Notes under the pieces: generated by a model
What the model saw: only the letters and a program-made list of their open reading frames with translations
Told to the model about the DNA's origin: nothing
The model's database searches: none
Assembly (NCBI GenBank): GCA_964057225.1
Contig: OZ059894.1
Coordinates: 23,032,476-23,096,475, forward strand
DNA from: Auanema rhodensis
Taxonomy: Eukaryota; Nematoda; Chromadorea; Rhabditida; Rhabditidae
Length of the DNA: 64,000 bases
Direction: 5' to 3'
Shown here: one piece after another, positions 12,983 through 26,663 of the stretch
Layout: the number at the start of each line of letters is the position of its first letter
Position numbering within the stretch: position 1 is the first letter of the stretch
Made by a program: the position numbers and the translations under genes

Positions 12983-15900
12983 GGTGCATTTTTAAGCTAG
13001 CGCAAATCTGATAACACAGATCGACGCAGCTTAAAAATCCGCATCGAATGAACTCTACTACATTGAGAAACGCTTAATACAAAAATTAGTTATGATCGTT
13101 TGAAAAATGATGCATTAGTGTATGTTGAGTTTCCATGTACACTCAATATTGCTTCCAAAAACATTTTGACAAAAATTTTTTCGAGAAATTTCAAAATAAT
13201 TTAGCAAAAAGTAGATGTTTTTAGATTCCTTTTTTCAAGGCAAAGACGATGGACAATGTTATTCAACGAAAAAATTAATTCTTCAGGGTGAAAATCGAGG
13301 ATATAAGTGTGAACTTATATCAGTTGATATCTCGGTGCATTTTTAAGCTAGCGCAAATCTGATAACACAGATCGACGCAGCTTAAAAATCCGCATCGAAT
13401 GCACTCTACTACATTGAGAAACGCTTAATACAAAAATTAGTTATGATCGTTTGAAAAATGATGCATTAGTGTATGTTGAGTTTCCATGTACACTCAATAT
13501 TGCTTCCAAAAACATTTTGACAAAAATTTTTTCGAGAAATTTCAAAATAATTTAGCAAAAAGTAGATGTTTTTAGATTCCTTTTTTCAAGGCAAAGACGA
13601 TGGACAATGTTATTCAACGAAAAAATTATTTCTTCAGGGTGAAAATCGAGGATATAAGTGTGAACTTATATCAGTTGATATCTCGGTGCATTTTTAAGCT
13701 AGCGCAAATCTGATAACACAGATCCACGCAGCTTAAAAATCCGCATCGAATGCACTATACTACATTGAGAAACGCTTGATACAAAAATTAGTTATGATCG
13801 TTTGAAAAATGATGCATTAGTGTATGTTGAGTTTCCATGTACACTCAACATTGCTTCCAAAAACATTTTGACAAAAATTTTTTCGAAAAATTTCAAAATA
13901 ATTTAGCAAAAAGTAGATGTTTTTCGATTCCTTTTTCAAGGCAAAGACGATGGACAATGTTATTCAACGAAAAAATCAATTCTTCAGGGTGAAAATCGAG
14001 GATATAAGTGTGAACTTATATCAGTTGATATCTCGGTGCATTTTTAAGCTAGCGCAAATCTGATAACACAGATCGACGCAGCTTAAAAATCCGCATCGAA
14101 TGCACTCTACTACATTGAGAAACGCTTAATACAAAAATTAGTTATGATCGTTTGAAAAATGATGCATTAGTGTATGTTGAGTTTCCATGTACACTCAATA
14201 TTGCTTCCAAAAACATTTTGACAAAAATTTTTTCGAGAAATTTCAAAATAATTTAGCAAAAAGTAGATGTTTTTAGATTCCTTTTTTCAAGGCAAAGACG
14301 ATGGACAATGTTATTCAACGAAAAAATTATTTCTTCAGGGTGAAAATCGAGGATATAAGTGTGAACTTATATCAGTTGATATCTCGGTGCATTTTTAAGC
14401 TAGCGCAAATCTGATAACACAGATCGACGCAGCTTAAAAATCCGCATCGAATGCACTATACTACATTGAGAAACACTTGATACAAAAATTAGTTATGATC
14501 GTTTGAAAAATGATGCATTAGTGTATGTTGAGTTTCCATGTACACTCAACATTGCTTCCAAAAACATTTTGACAAAAATTTTTTCGAAAAATTTCAAAAT
14601 AATTTAGCAAAAAGTAGATGTTTTTCGATTCCTTTTTCAAGGCAAAGACGATGGACAATGTTATTCAACGAAAAAATTAATTCTTCAGGGTGAAAATCGA
14701 GGATATAAGTGTGAACTTATATCAGTTGATATCTCGGTGCATTTTTAAGCTAGCGCAAATCTGATAACACAGATCGACGCAGCTTAAAAATCCGCATCGA
14801 ATGCACTCTACTACATTGAGAAACGCTTAATACAAAAATTAGTTATGATCGTTTGAAAAATGATGCATTAGTGTATGTTGAGTTTCCATGTACACTCAAT
14901 ATTGCTTCCAAAAACATTTTGACAAAAATTTTTTCGAGAAATTTCAAAATAATTTAGCAAAAAGTAGATGTTTTTAGATTCCTTTTTTCAAGGCAAAGAC
15001 GATGGACAATGTTATTCAACGAAAAAATTATTTCTTCAGGGTGAAAATCGAGGATATAAGTGTGAACTTATATCAGTTGATATCTCGGTGCATTTTTAAG
15101 CTAGCGCAAATCTGATAACACTGATCCACGCAGCTTAAAAATCCGCATCGAATGCACTATACTACATTGAGAAACGCTTGATACAAAAATTAGTTATGAT
15201 CGTTTGAAAAATGATGCATTAGTGTATGTTGAGTTTCCATGTACACTCAACATTGCTTCCAAAAACATTTTGACAAAAATTTTTTCGAAAAATTTCAAAA
15301 TAATTTAGCAAAAAGTAGATGTTTTTCGATTCCTTTTTCAAGGCAAAGACGATGGACAATGTTATTCAACGAAAAAATCAATTCTTCAGGGTGAAAATCG
15401 AGGATATAAGTGTGAACTTATATCAGTTGATATCTCGGTGCATTTTTAAGCTAGCGCAAATCTGATAACACAGATCGACGCAGCTTAAAAATCCGCATCG
15501 AATGCACTCTACTACATTGAGAAACGCTTAATACAAAAATTAGTTATGATCGTTTGAAAAATGATGCATTAGTGTATGTTGAGTTTCCATGTACACTCAA
15601 TATTGCTTCCAAAAACATTTTGACAAAAATTTTTTCGAGAAATTTCAAAATAATTTAGCAAAAAGTAGATGTTTTTAGATTCCTTTTTTCAAGGCAAAGA
15701 CGATGGACAATGTTATTCAACGAAAAAATTATTTCTTCAGGGTGAAAATCGAGGATATAAGTGTGAACTTATATCAGTTGATATCTCGGTGCATTTTTAA
15801 GCTAGCGCAAATCTGATAACACAGATCGACGCAGCTTAAAAATCCGCATCGAATGCACTATACTACATTGAGAAACACTTGATACAAAAATTAGTTATGA

Positions 15901-16137
15901 TCGTTTGAAAAATGATGCATTAGTGTATGTTGAGTTTCCATGTACACTCAACATTGCTTCCAAAAACATTTTGACAAAAATTTTTTCGAAAAATTTCAAA
16001 ATAATTTAGCAAAAAGTAGATGTTTTTCGATTCCTTTTTCAAGGCAAAGACGATGGACAATGTTATTCAACGAAAAAATTAATTCTTCAGGGTGAAAATC
16101 GAGGATATAAGTGTGAACTTATATCAGTTGATATCTC
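12983..16137 (+). repeat. Satellite A, 9-monomer higher-order repeat (3155 bp), copy 1
   Basis: Monomers start at 12983, 13334, 13685, 14035, 14386, 14736, 15087, 15437 and 15788. Five are 351 bp (type with ctctactac, caatattg, tcgagaaattt) and four are 350 bp (type with cttgatac, caacattg, cgattccttttt). They alternate except that the first two are both of the 351-bp type. Private marks are gaatgaactc at 13046, gatccacg at 13721, cactgatccacg near 15119, and gagaaacactt in 14386 and 15788. All of these return exactly 3155 bp later. Confidence 0.93.
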
Positions 16138-19100
16138 GGTGCATTTTTAAGCTAGCGCAAATCTGATAACACAGATCGACGCAGCTTAAAAATCCGCATC
16201 GAATGAACTCTACTACATTGAGAAACGCTTAATACAAAAATTAGTTATGATCGTTTGAAAAATGATGCATTAGTGTATGTTGAGTTTCCATGTACACTCA
16301 ATATTGCTTCCAAAAACATTTTGACAAAAATTTTTTCGAGAAATTTCAAAATAATTTAGCAAAAAGTAGATGTTTTTAGATTCCTTTTTTCAAGGCAAAG
16401 ACGATGGACAATGTTATTCAACGAAAAAATTAATTCTTCAGGGTGAAAATCGAGGATATAAGTGTGAACTTATATCAGTTGATATCTCGGTGCATTTTTA
16501 AGCTAGCGCAAATCTGATAACACAGATCGACGCAGCTTAAAAATCCGCATCGAATGCACTCTACTACATTGAGAAACGCTTAATACAAAAATTAGTTATG
16601 ATCGTTTGAAAAATGATGCATTAGTGTATGTTGAGTTTCCATGTACACTCAATATTGCTTCCAAAAACATTTTGACAAAAATTTTTTCGAGAAATTTCAG
16701 AATAATTTAGCAAAAAGTAGATGTTTTTAGATTCCTTTTTTCAAGGCAAAGACGATGGACAATGTTATTCAACGAAAAAATTATTTCTTCAGGGTGAAAA
16801 TCGAGGATATAAGTGTGAACTTATATCAGTTGATATCTCGGTGCATTTTTAAGCTAGCGCAAATCTGATAACACAGATCCACGCAGCTTAAAAATCCGCA
16901 TCGAATGCACTATACTACATTGAGAAACGCTTGATACAAAAATTAGTTATGATCGTTTGAAAAATGATGCATTAGTGTATGTTGAGTTTCCATGTACACT
17001 CAACATTGCTTCCAAAAACATTTTGACAAAAATTTTTTCGAAAAATTTCAAAATAATTTAGCAAAAAGTAGATGTTTTTCGATTCCTTTTTCAAGGCAAA
17101 GACGATGGACAATGTTATTCAACGAAAAAATCAATTCTTCAGGGTGAAAATCGAGGATATAAGTGTGAACTTATATCAGTTGATATCTCGGTGCATTTTT
17201 AAGCTAGCGCAAATCTGATAACACAGATCGACGCAGCTTAAAAATCCGCATCGAATGCACTCTACTACATTGAGAAACGCTTAATACAAAAATTAGTTAT
17301 GATCGTTTGAAAAATGATGCATTAGTGTATGTTGAGTTTCCATGTACACTCAATATTGCTTCCAAAAACATTTTGACAAAAATTTTTTCGAGAAATTTCA
17401 AAATAATTTAGCAAAAAGTAGATGTTTTTAGATTCCTTTTTTCAAGGCAAAGACGATGGACAATGTTATTCAACGAAAAAATTATTTCTTCAGGGTGAAA
17501 ATCGAGGATATAAGTGTGAACTTATATCAGTTGATATCTCGGTGCATTTTTAAGCTAGCGCAAATCTGATAACACAGATCGACGCAGCTTAAAAATCCGC
17601 ATCGAATGCACTATACTACATTGAGAAACACTTGATACAAAAATTAGTTATGATCGTTTGAAAAATGATGCATTAGTGTATGTTGAGTTTCCATGTACAC
17701 TCAACATTGCTTCCAAAAACATTTTGACAAAAATTTTTTCGAAAAATTTCAAAATAATTTAGCAAAAAGTAGATGTTTTTCGATTCCTTTTTCAAGGCAA
17801 AGACGATGGACAATGTTATTCAACGAAAAAATTAATTCTTCAGGGTGAAAATCGAGGATATAAGTGTGAACTTATATCAGTTGATATCTCGGTGCATTTT
17901 TAAGCTAGCGCAAATCTGATAACACAGATCGACGCAGCTTAAAAATCCGCATCGAATGCACTCTACTACATTGAGAAACGCTTAATACAAAAATTAGTTA
18001 TGATCGTTTGAAAAATGATGCATTAGTGTATGTTGAGTTTCCATGTACACTCAATATTGCTTCCAAAAACATTTTGACAAAAATTTTTTCGAGAAATTTC
18101 AAAATAATTTAGCAAAAAGTAGATGTTTTTAGATTCCTTTTTTCAAGGCAAAGACGATGGACAATGTTATTCAACGAAAAAATTATTTCTTCAGGGTGAA
18201 AATCGAGGATATAAGTGTGAACTTATATCAGTTGATATCTCGGTGCATTTTTAAGCTAGCGCAAATCTGATAACACTGATCCACGCAGCTTAAAAATCCG
18301 CATCGAATGCACTATACTACATTGAGAAACGCTTGATACAAAAATTAGTTATGATCGTTTGAAAAATGATGCATTAGTGTATGTTGAGTTTCCATGTACA
18401 CTCAACATTGCTTCCAAAAACATTTTGACAAAAATTTTTTCGAAAAATTTCAAAATAATTTAGCAAAAAGTAGATGTTTTTCGATTCCTTTTTCAAGGCA
18501 AAGACGATGGACAATGTTATTCAACGAAAAAATCAATTCTTCAGGGTGAAAATCGAGGATATAAGTGTGAACTTATATCAGTTGATATCTCGGTGCATTT
18601 TTAAGCTAGCGCAAATCTGATAACACAGATCGACGCAGCTTAAAAATCCGCATCGAATGCACTCTACTACATTGAGAAACGCTTAATACAAAAATTAGTT
18701 ATGATCGTTTGAAAAATGATGCATTAGTGTATGTTGAGTTTCCATGTACACTCAATATTGCTTCCAAAAACATTTTGACAAAAATTTTTTCGAGAAATTT
18801 CAAAATAATTTAGCAAAAAGTAGATGTTTTTAGATTCCTTTTTTCAAGACAAAGACGATGGACAATGTTATTCAACGAAAAAATTATTTCTTCAGGGTGA
18901 AAATCGAGGATATAAGTGTGAACTTATATCAGTTGATATCTCGGTGCATTTTTAAGCTAGCGCAAATCTGATAACACAGATCGACGCAGCTTAAAAATCC
19001 GCATCGAATGCACTATACTACATTGAGAAACACTTGATACAAAAATCAGTTATGATCGTTTGAAAAATGATGCATTAGTGTATGTTGAGTTTCCATGTAC

Positions 19101-19292
19101 ACTCAACATTGCTTCCAAAAACATTTTGACAAAAATTTTTTCGAAAAATTTCAAAATAATTTAGCAAAAAGTAGATGTTTTTCGATTCCTTTTTCAAGGC
19201 AAAGACGATGGACAATGTTATTCAACGAAAAAATTAATTCTTCAGGGTGAAAATCGAGGATATAAGTGTGAACTTATATCAGTTGATATCTC
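16138..19292 (+). repeat. Satellite A, 9-monomer higher-order repeat (3155 bp), copy 2
   Basis: This is a direct tandem copy of the preceding 3155 bp, with monomers at 16138, 16489, 16840, 17190, 17541, 17891, 18242, 18592 and 18943. Reading by eye, I noticed only three single-base differences from copy 1: tttcagaat near 16697, tcaagacaaag near 18845, and aaaatcagtt near 19046. A full alignment was not possible here. Such identity points to a recent amplification or homogenisation event. Confidence 0.92.
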
Positions 19293-22200
19293 GGTGCATT
19301 TTTAAGCTAGCGCAAATCTGATAACACAGATCGACGCAGCTTGAAAATCCGCATCGAATGCACTCTACTACATTGAGAAACGCTTAATACAAAAATTAGT
19401 TATGATCGTTTGAAAAATGATGCATTAGTGTATGTTGAGTTTCCATGTACACTCAATATTGCTTCCAAAAACATTTTGACAAAAATTTTTTCGAGAAATT
19501 TCAAAATAATTTAGCAAAAAGTAGATGTTTTTAGATTCCTTTTTTCAAGGCAAAGACGATGGACAATGTTATTCAACGAAAAAATTATTTCTTCAGGGTG
19601 AAAATCGAGGATATAAGTGTGAACTTATATCAGTTGATATCTCGGTGCATTTTTAAGCTAGCGCAAATCTGATAACACAGATCCACGCAGCTTAAAAATC
19701 CGCATCGAATGCACTATACTACATTGAGAAACGCTTGATACAAAAATTAGTTATGATCGTTTGAAAAATGATGCATTAGTGTATGTTGAGTTTCCATGTA
19801 CACTCAACATTGCTTCCAAAAACATTTTGACAAAAATTTTTTCGAAAAATTTCAAAAGAATTTAGCAAAAAGTAGATGTTTTTAGATTCCATTTTTCAAG
19901 GCAAAGACGATAGACAATGTTATTTAACGAAAAAATTAATTCTTTAGGGTGAAAATCGAGGATATAAGTGTGAACTTATATCAGTTGATATCTCGGTGCA
20001 TTTTTAAGCTAGCGCAAATCTGATCACACAGATCGACGCAGCTTAAAAATCCGCATCGAATGCACTATACTACATTGAGAAACGCTTGATACACAAATTA
20101 GTTATGATCGTTTGAAAAATGATGCATTAGTGTATGTTGAGTTTCCATGTACACTCAATATTGCTTCCAAAAACATTTTGACAAAAATTTTTTCGAGAAA
20201 TTTCAAAATAATTTAGCAAAAAGTAGATGTTTTTAGATTCCTTTTTTCAAGGCAAAGACGATGGACAATGTTATTCAACAAAAAAATTATTTCTTCAGGG
20301 TGAAAATCGAGGATATAAGTGTGAACTTATATCAGTTGATATCTCGGTGCATTTTTAAGCTAGCGCAAATCTGATAACACAGATCGACGCAGCTTAAAAA
20401 TCCGCATCGAATGCACTATACTACATTGAGAAACGCTTGATACAAAAATTAGTTATGATCGTTTGAAAAATGATGCATTAGTGTATGTTGAGTTTCCATG
20501 TACACTCAACATTGCTTCCAAAAACATTTTGACAAAAATTTTTTCGAAAAATTTCAAAAGAATTTAGCAAAAAGTAGATGTTTTTAGATTCCATTTTTCA
20601 AGGCAAAGACGATAGACAATGTTATTTAACGAAAAAATTAATTCTTTAGGGTGAAAATCGAGGATATAAGTGTGAACTTATATCAGTTGATATCTCGGTG
20701 CATTTTTAAGCTAGCGCAAATCTGATCACACAGATCGACGCAGCTTAAAAATCCGCATCGAATGCACTATACTACATTGAGAAACGCTTAATACACAAAT
20801 TAGTTATGATCGTTTGAAAAATGATGCATTAGTGTATGTTGAGTTTCCATGTACACTCAATATTGCTTCCAAAAACATTTTGACAAAAATTTTTTCGAAA
20901 AATTTCAAAAGAATTTAGCAAAAAGTAGATGTTTTTAGATTCCATTTTTCAAGGCAAAGACGATAGACAATGTTATTCAACGAAAAAATTATTTCTTCAG
21001 GGTGAAAATCGAGGATATAAGTGTGAACTTATATCAGTTGATATCTCGGTGCATTTTTAAGCTAGCGCAAATCTGATCACACAGATCGACGCAGCTTAAA
21101 AATCCGCATCGAATGCACTTTACTACATTGAGAAACGCTTAATACAAAAATTAGTTATGATCGTTTGAAAAATGATGCATTAGTGTATGTTGAGTTTCCA
21201 TGTACACTCAATATTGCTTCCAAAAACATTTTGACAAAAATTTTTTCGAAAAATTTCAAAATAATTTAGCAAAAAGTAGATGTTTTTAGATTCCATTTTT
21301 CAAGGCAAAGACGATGGACAATGTTATTTAACGAAAAAATTATTTCTTCAGGGTGAAAATCGAGGATATAAGTGTGAACATATATCAGTTGATATCTCGG
21401 TGCATTTTTAAGCTAGCGCAAATCTGATAACACAGATCGACGCAGCTTAAAAATCCGCATCGAATGCACTCTATTACATTGAGAAACGCTTAATACAAAA
21501 ATTAGTTATGATCGTTTGAAAAATGATGCATTAGTGTATGTTGAGTTTCCATGTACACTCAATATTGCTTCCAAAAACATTTTGACAAAAATTTTTTCGA
21601 AAAATTTCAAAATAATTTAGCAAAAAGTAGATGTTTTTAGATTCCTTTTTTCAAGGCAAAGACGATGGACAATGTTATTCAACGAAAAAATTATTTCTTC
21701 AGGGTGAAAATCGAGGATATAAGTGTGAACATATATCAGTTGATATCTCGGTGCATTTTTAAGCTAGCGCAAATCTGATAACACAGATCGACGCAGCTTA
21801 AAAATCCGCATCGAATGCACTCTATTACATTGAGAAACGCTTAATACAAAAATTAGTTATGATCGTTTGAAAAATGATGCATTAGTGTATGTTGAGTTTC
21901 CATGTACACTCAATATTGCTTCCAAAAACATTTTGACAAAAATTTTTTCGAAAAATTTCAAAATAATTTAGCAAAAAGTAGATGTTTTTAGATTCCTTTT
22001 TTCAAGGCAAAGACGATGGACAATGTTATTCAACGAAAAAATTATTTCTTCAGGGTGAAAATCGAGGATATAAGTGTGAACTTATATCAGTTGATATCTC
22101 GGTGCATTTTCAAGCTAGCGCAAATCTGATAACACAGATCGACGCAGCTTAAAAATCCGCATCGAATGCACTATACTACATTGAGAAACGCTTGATACAA

Positions 22201-25200
22201 AAATTAGTTATGATCGTTTGAAAAATGATGCATTAGTGTATGTTGAGTTTCCATGTACAATCAACATTGCTTCCAAAACCTTTTTGACAAAAATTTTTTC
22301 GAAAAATTTCAAAATAATTTAGCAAAAAGTAGATGTTTTTAGATTCCATTTTTCAAGGCAAAGACGATAGACGATGTTATTCAACGAAAAAATTAATTCT
22401 TTAGGGTGAAAATCGAGGATATAAGTGTGAACTTATATCAGTTGATATCTCGGTGCATTTTTAAGCTAGCGCAAATCTGATTACACAGATCGACGCAGCT
22501 TAAAAATCCGCATCGAATGCACTATACTACATTGAGAAACGCTTAATACACAAATTAGTTATGATCGTTTGAAAAATGATGCATTAGTGTATGTTGAGTT
22601 TCCATGTACACTCAATATTGCTTCCAAAAACATTTTGACAAAAATTTTTTCGAAAAATTTCAAAAGAATTTAGCAAAAAGTAGATGTTTTTAGATTCTAT
22701 TTTTCAAGGCAAAGACGATAGACAATGTTATTTAACGAAAAAATTAATTCTTTAGGGTGAAAATCGAGGATATAAGTGTGAACTTATATCAGTTGATATC
22801 TCGGTGCATTTTTAAGCTAGCGCAAATCTGATAACACAGATCGACGCAGCTTAAAAATCCGCATCGAATGCACTCTACTACATTGAGAAACGCTTAATAC
22901 AAAAATTAGTTATGATCGTTTGAAAAATGATGCATTAGTGTATGTTGAGTTTCCATGTACACTCAATATTGCTTCCAAAAACATTTTGACAAAAATTTTT
23001 TCGAAAAATTTCAAAATAATTTAGCAAAAAGTAGATGTTTTTAGATTCCTTTTTTCAAGGCAAAGACGATGGACAATGTTATTCAACGAAAAAATTGTTT
23101 CTTCAGGGTGAAAATCGAGGATATAAGTGTGAACTTATATCAGTTGATATCTCGGTGCATTTTTAAGCTAGCGCAAATCTGATAACACAGATCGACGCAG
23201 CTTAAAAATCCGCATCGAATGCACTATACTACATTGAGAAACGCTTGATACAAAAATTAGTTATGATCGTTTGAAAAATGATGCATTAGTGTATGTTGAG
23301 TTTCCATGTACACTCAACATTGCTTCCAAAAACATTTTGACAAAAATTTTTTCGAAAAATTTCAAAAGAATTTAGCAAAAAGTAGATGTTTTTAGATTCC
23401 ATTTTTCAAGGCAAAGACGATAGACAATGTTATTCAACGAAAAAATTAATTCTTTAGGGTGAAAATCGAGGATATAAGTGTGAACTTATATCAGTTGATA
23501 TCTCGGTGCATTTTTAAGCTAGCGCAAATCTGATCACACAGATCGACGCAGCTTAAAAATCCGCATCGAATGCACTATACTACATTGAGAAACGCTTAAT
23601 ACACAAATTAGTTATGATCGTTTGAAAAATGATGCATTAGTGTATGTTGAGTTTCCATGTACACTCAATATTGCTTCCAAAAACATTTTGACAAAAATTT
23701 TTTCGAAAAGTTTCAAAAGAATTTAGCAAAAAGTAGATGTTTTTAGATTCCATTTTTCAAGGCAAAGACGATAGACAATGTTATGCAACGAAAAAATTAA
23801 TTCTTTAGGGTGAAAATCGAGGATATAAGTGTGAACTTATATCAGTTGATATCTCGGTGCATTTTTAAGCTAGCGCAAATCTGATCACACAGATCGACGC
23901 AGCTTAAAAATCCGCATCGAATGCACTATACTACATTGAGAAACGCTTAATACACAAATTAGTTATGATCGTTTGAAAAATGATGCATTAGTGTATGTTG
24001 AGTTTCCATGTACAATCAACATTGCTTCCAAAAACATTTTGACAAAAATTTTTTCGAAAAATTTCAAAATAATTTAGCAAAAAGTAGATGTTTTTAGATT
24101 CCATTTTTCAAGGCAAAGACGATAGACAATGTTATTCAACGAAAAAATTAATTCTTTAGGGTGAAAATCGAGGATATAAGTGTGAACTTATATCAGTTGA
24201 TATCTCGGTGCATTTTTAAGCTAGCGCAAATCTGATCACACAGATCGACGCAGCTTAAAAATCCGCATCGAATGCACTATACTACATTGAGAAACGCTTA
24301 ATACACAAATTAGTTATGATCGTTTGAAAAATGATGCATTAGTGTATGTTGAGTTTCCATGTACACTCAATATTGCTTCCAAAAACATTTTGACAAAACT
24401 TTTTTCGAAAAATTTCAAAAGAATTTAGCAAAAAGTAGATGTTTTTAGATTTCATTTTTCAAGGCAAAGACGATAGACAATGTTATTTAACGAAAAAATT
24501 AATTCTTTAGGGTGAAAATCGAGGATATAAGTGTGAACTTATATCAGTTGATATCTCGGTGCATTTTTAAGCTAGCGCAAATCTGATAACACAGATCGAC
24601 GCAGCTTAAAAATCCGCATCGAATGCACTATACTACATTGAGAAACGCTTAATACACAAATTAGTTATGATCGTTTGAAAAATGATGCATTAGTGTATGT
24701 TGAGTTTCCATGTACACTCAATATTGCTTCCAAAAACATTTTGACAAAAATTTTTTCGAAAAATTTCAAAAGAATTTAGCAAAAAGTAGATGTTTTTAGA
24801 TTCCATTTTTCAAGGCAAAGACGATAGACAATGTTATTCAACGAAAAAATTATTTCTTCAGGGTGAAAATCGAGGATATAAGTGTGAACTTATATCAGTT
24901 GATATCTCGGTGCATTTTTCAGCTAGCGCAAATCTGATCACACAGATCGACGCAGCTTAAAAATCCGCATCGAATGCACTCTACTACATTGAGAAACGCT
25001 TAATACAAAAATTAGTTATGATCGTTTGAAAAATGATGCATTAGTGTATGTTGAGTTTCCATGTACACTCAATATTGCTTCCAAAAACATTTTGACAAAA
25101 ATTTTTTCGAAAAATTTCAAAATAATTTAGCAAAAAGTAGATGTTTTTAGATTTCATTTTTCAAGGCAAAGACGATGGACAATGTTATTCAACGAAAAAA

Positions 25201-26663
25201 TTATTTCTTCAGGGTGAAAATCGAGGATATAAGTGTGAACATATATCAGTTGATATCTCGGTGCATTTTTAAGCTAGCGCAAATCTGATAACACAGATCG
25301 ACGCAGCTTAAAAATCCGCATCGAATGCACTCTGTTACATTGAGAAACGCTTAATACAAAAATTAGTTATGATCGTTTGAAAAATGATGCATTAGTGTAT
25401 GTTGAGTTTCCATGTACACTCAATATTGCTTCCAAAAACATTTTGACAAAAATTTTTTCGAAAAATTTCAAAATAATTTAGCAAAAAGTAGATGTTTTTA
25501 GATTCCTTTTTTCAAGGCAAAGACGATGGACAATGTTATTCAACGAAAAAATTATTTCTTCAGGGTGAAAATCGAGGATATAAGTGTGAACTTATATCAG
25601 TTGATATCTCGGTGCATTTTTAAGCTAGCGCAAATCTGATAACACAGATCGACGCAGCTTAAAAATCCGCATCGAATGCACTATACTACATTGAGAAACG
25701 CTTGATACAAAAATTAGTTATGATCGTTTGAAAAATGATGCATTAGTGTATGTTGAGTTTCCATGTACACTCAACATTGCTTCCAAAAACATTTTGACAA
25801 AAATTTTTTCGAAAAATTTCAAAAGAATTTAGCAAAAAGTAGATGTTTTTAGATTCCATTTTTCAAGGCAAAGACGATAGACAATGTTATTCAACGAAAA
25901 AATTAATTCTTTAGGGTGAAAATCGAGGATATAAGTGTGAACTTATATCAGTTGATATCTCGGTGCATTTTTAAGCTAGCGCAAATCTGATCACACAGAT
26001 CGACGCAGCTTAAAAATCCGCATCGAATGCACTATACTACATTGAGAAACGCTTAATACACAAATTAGTTATGATCGTTTGAAAAATGATGCATTAGTGT
26101 ATGTTGAGTTTCCATGTACACTCAATATTGCTTCCAAAAACATTTTGACAAAAATTTTTTCGAAAAATTTCAAAAGAATTTAGCAAAAAGTAGATGTTTT
26201 TAGATTCCATTTTTCAAGGCAAAGACGATAGACAATGTTATGCAACGAAAAAATTAATTCTTTAGGGTGAAAATCGAGGATATAAGTGTGAACATATATC
26301 AGTTGATATCTCGGTGCATTTTTAAGCTAGCGCAAATCTGATAACACAGATCGACGCAGCTTAAAAATCCGCATCGAATGCACTATACTACATTGAGAAA
26401 CGCTTAATACACAAATTAGTTATGATCGTTTGAAAAATGATGCATTAGTGTATGTTGAGTTTCCATGTACACTCAATATTGCTTCCAAAAACATTTTGAC
26501 AAAAATTTTTTCGAAAAATTTCAAAAGAATTTAGCAAAAAGTAGATGTTTTTAGATTCCATTTTTCAAGGCAAAGACGATAGACAATGTTATGCAACGAA
26601 AAAATTAATTCTTTAGGGTGAAAATCGAGGATATAAGTGTGAACTTATATCAGTTGATATCTC
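19293..26663 (+). repeat. Satellite A, mixed-subfamily segment of 21 monomers
   Basis: Twenty-one monomers of exactly 351 bp lie here with no single higher-order period that I could define. A relic of the 14-monomer unit occupies 21048-22451, with its gcactttac, ctctattac and ttttcaagc/acaatcaacatt monomers in order. The ctctattac monomer is doubled (21399 and 21750). The 350-bp cgattcc type is absent from here on. The variant ttatgcaacg is first seen at about 23781 and becomes common to the right. The segment is therefore the transition between left-hand and right-hand subfamilies. Confidence 0.85.

Larger units (their letters stand above)
1405..19292 (+). repeat. 350-bp subfamily of satellite A (fourteen monomers with cgattccttttt)
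   Basis: A one-base deletion in the T run, coupled to an A-to-C change (tttttcgattccttttt), marks 350-bp monomers. The C lies at 1645, 2346, 6558, 11120, 12172, 12873, 13925, 14626, 15327, 16028, 17080, 17781, 18482 and 19183. They usually also have cttgatac and caacattg. None was seen to the right of 19.2 kb. From 12172 on they are spaced 701 bp apart, with 1052-bp gaps where a 351-type monomer is doubled, so they form an alternating dimer with the tcgagaaattt monomers. Confidence 0.9.
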
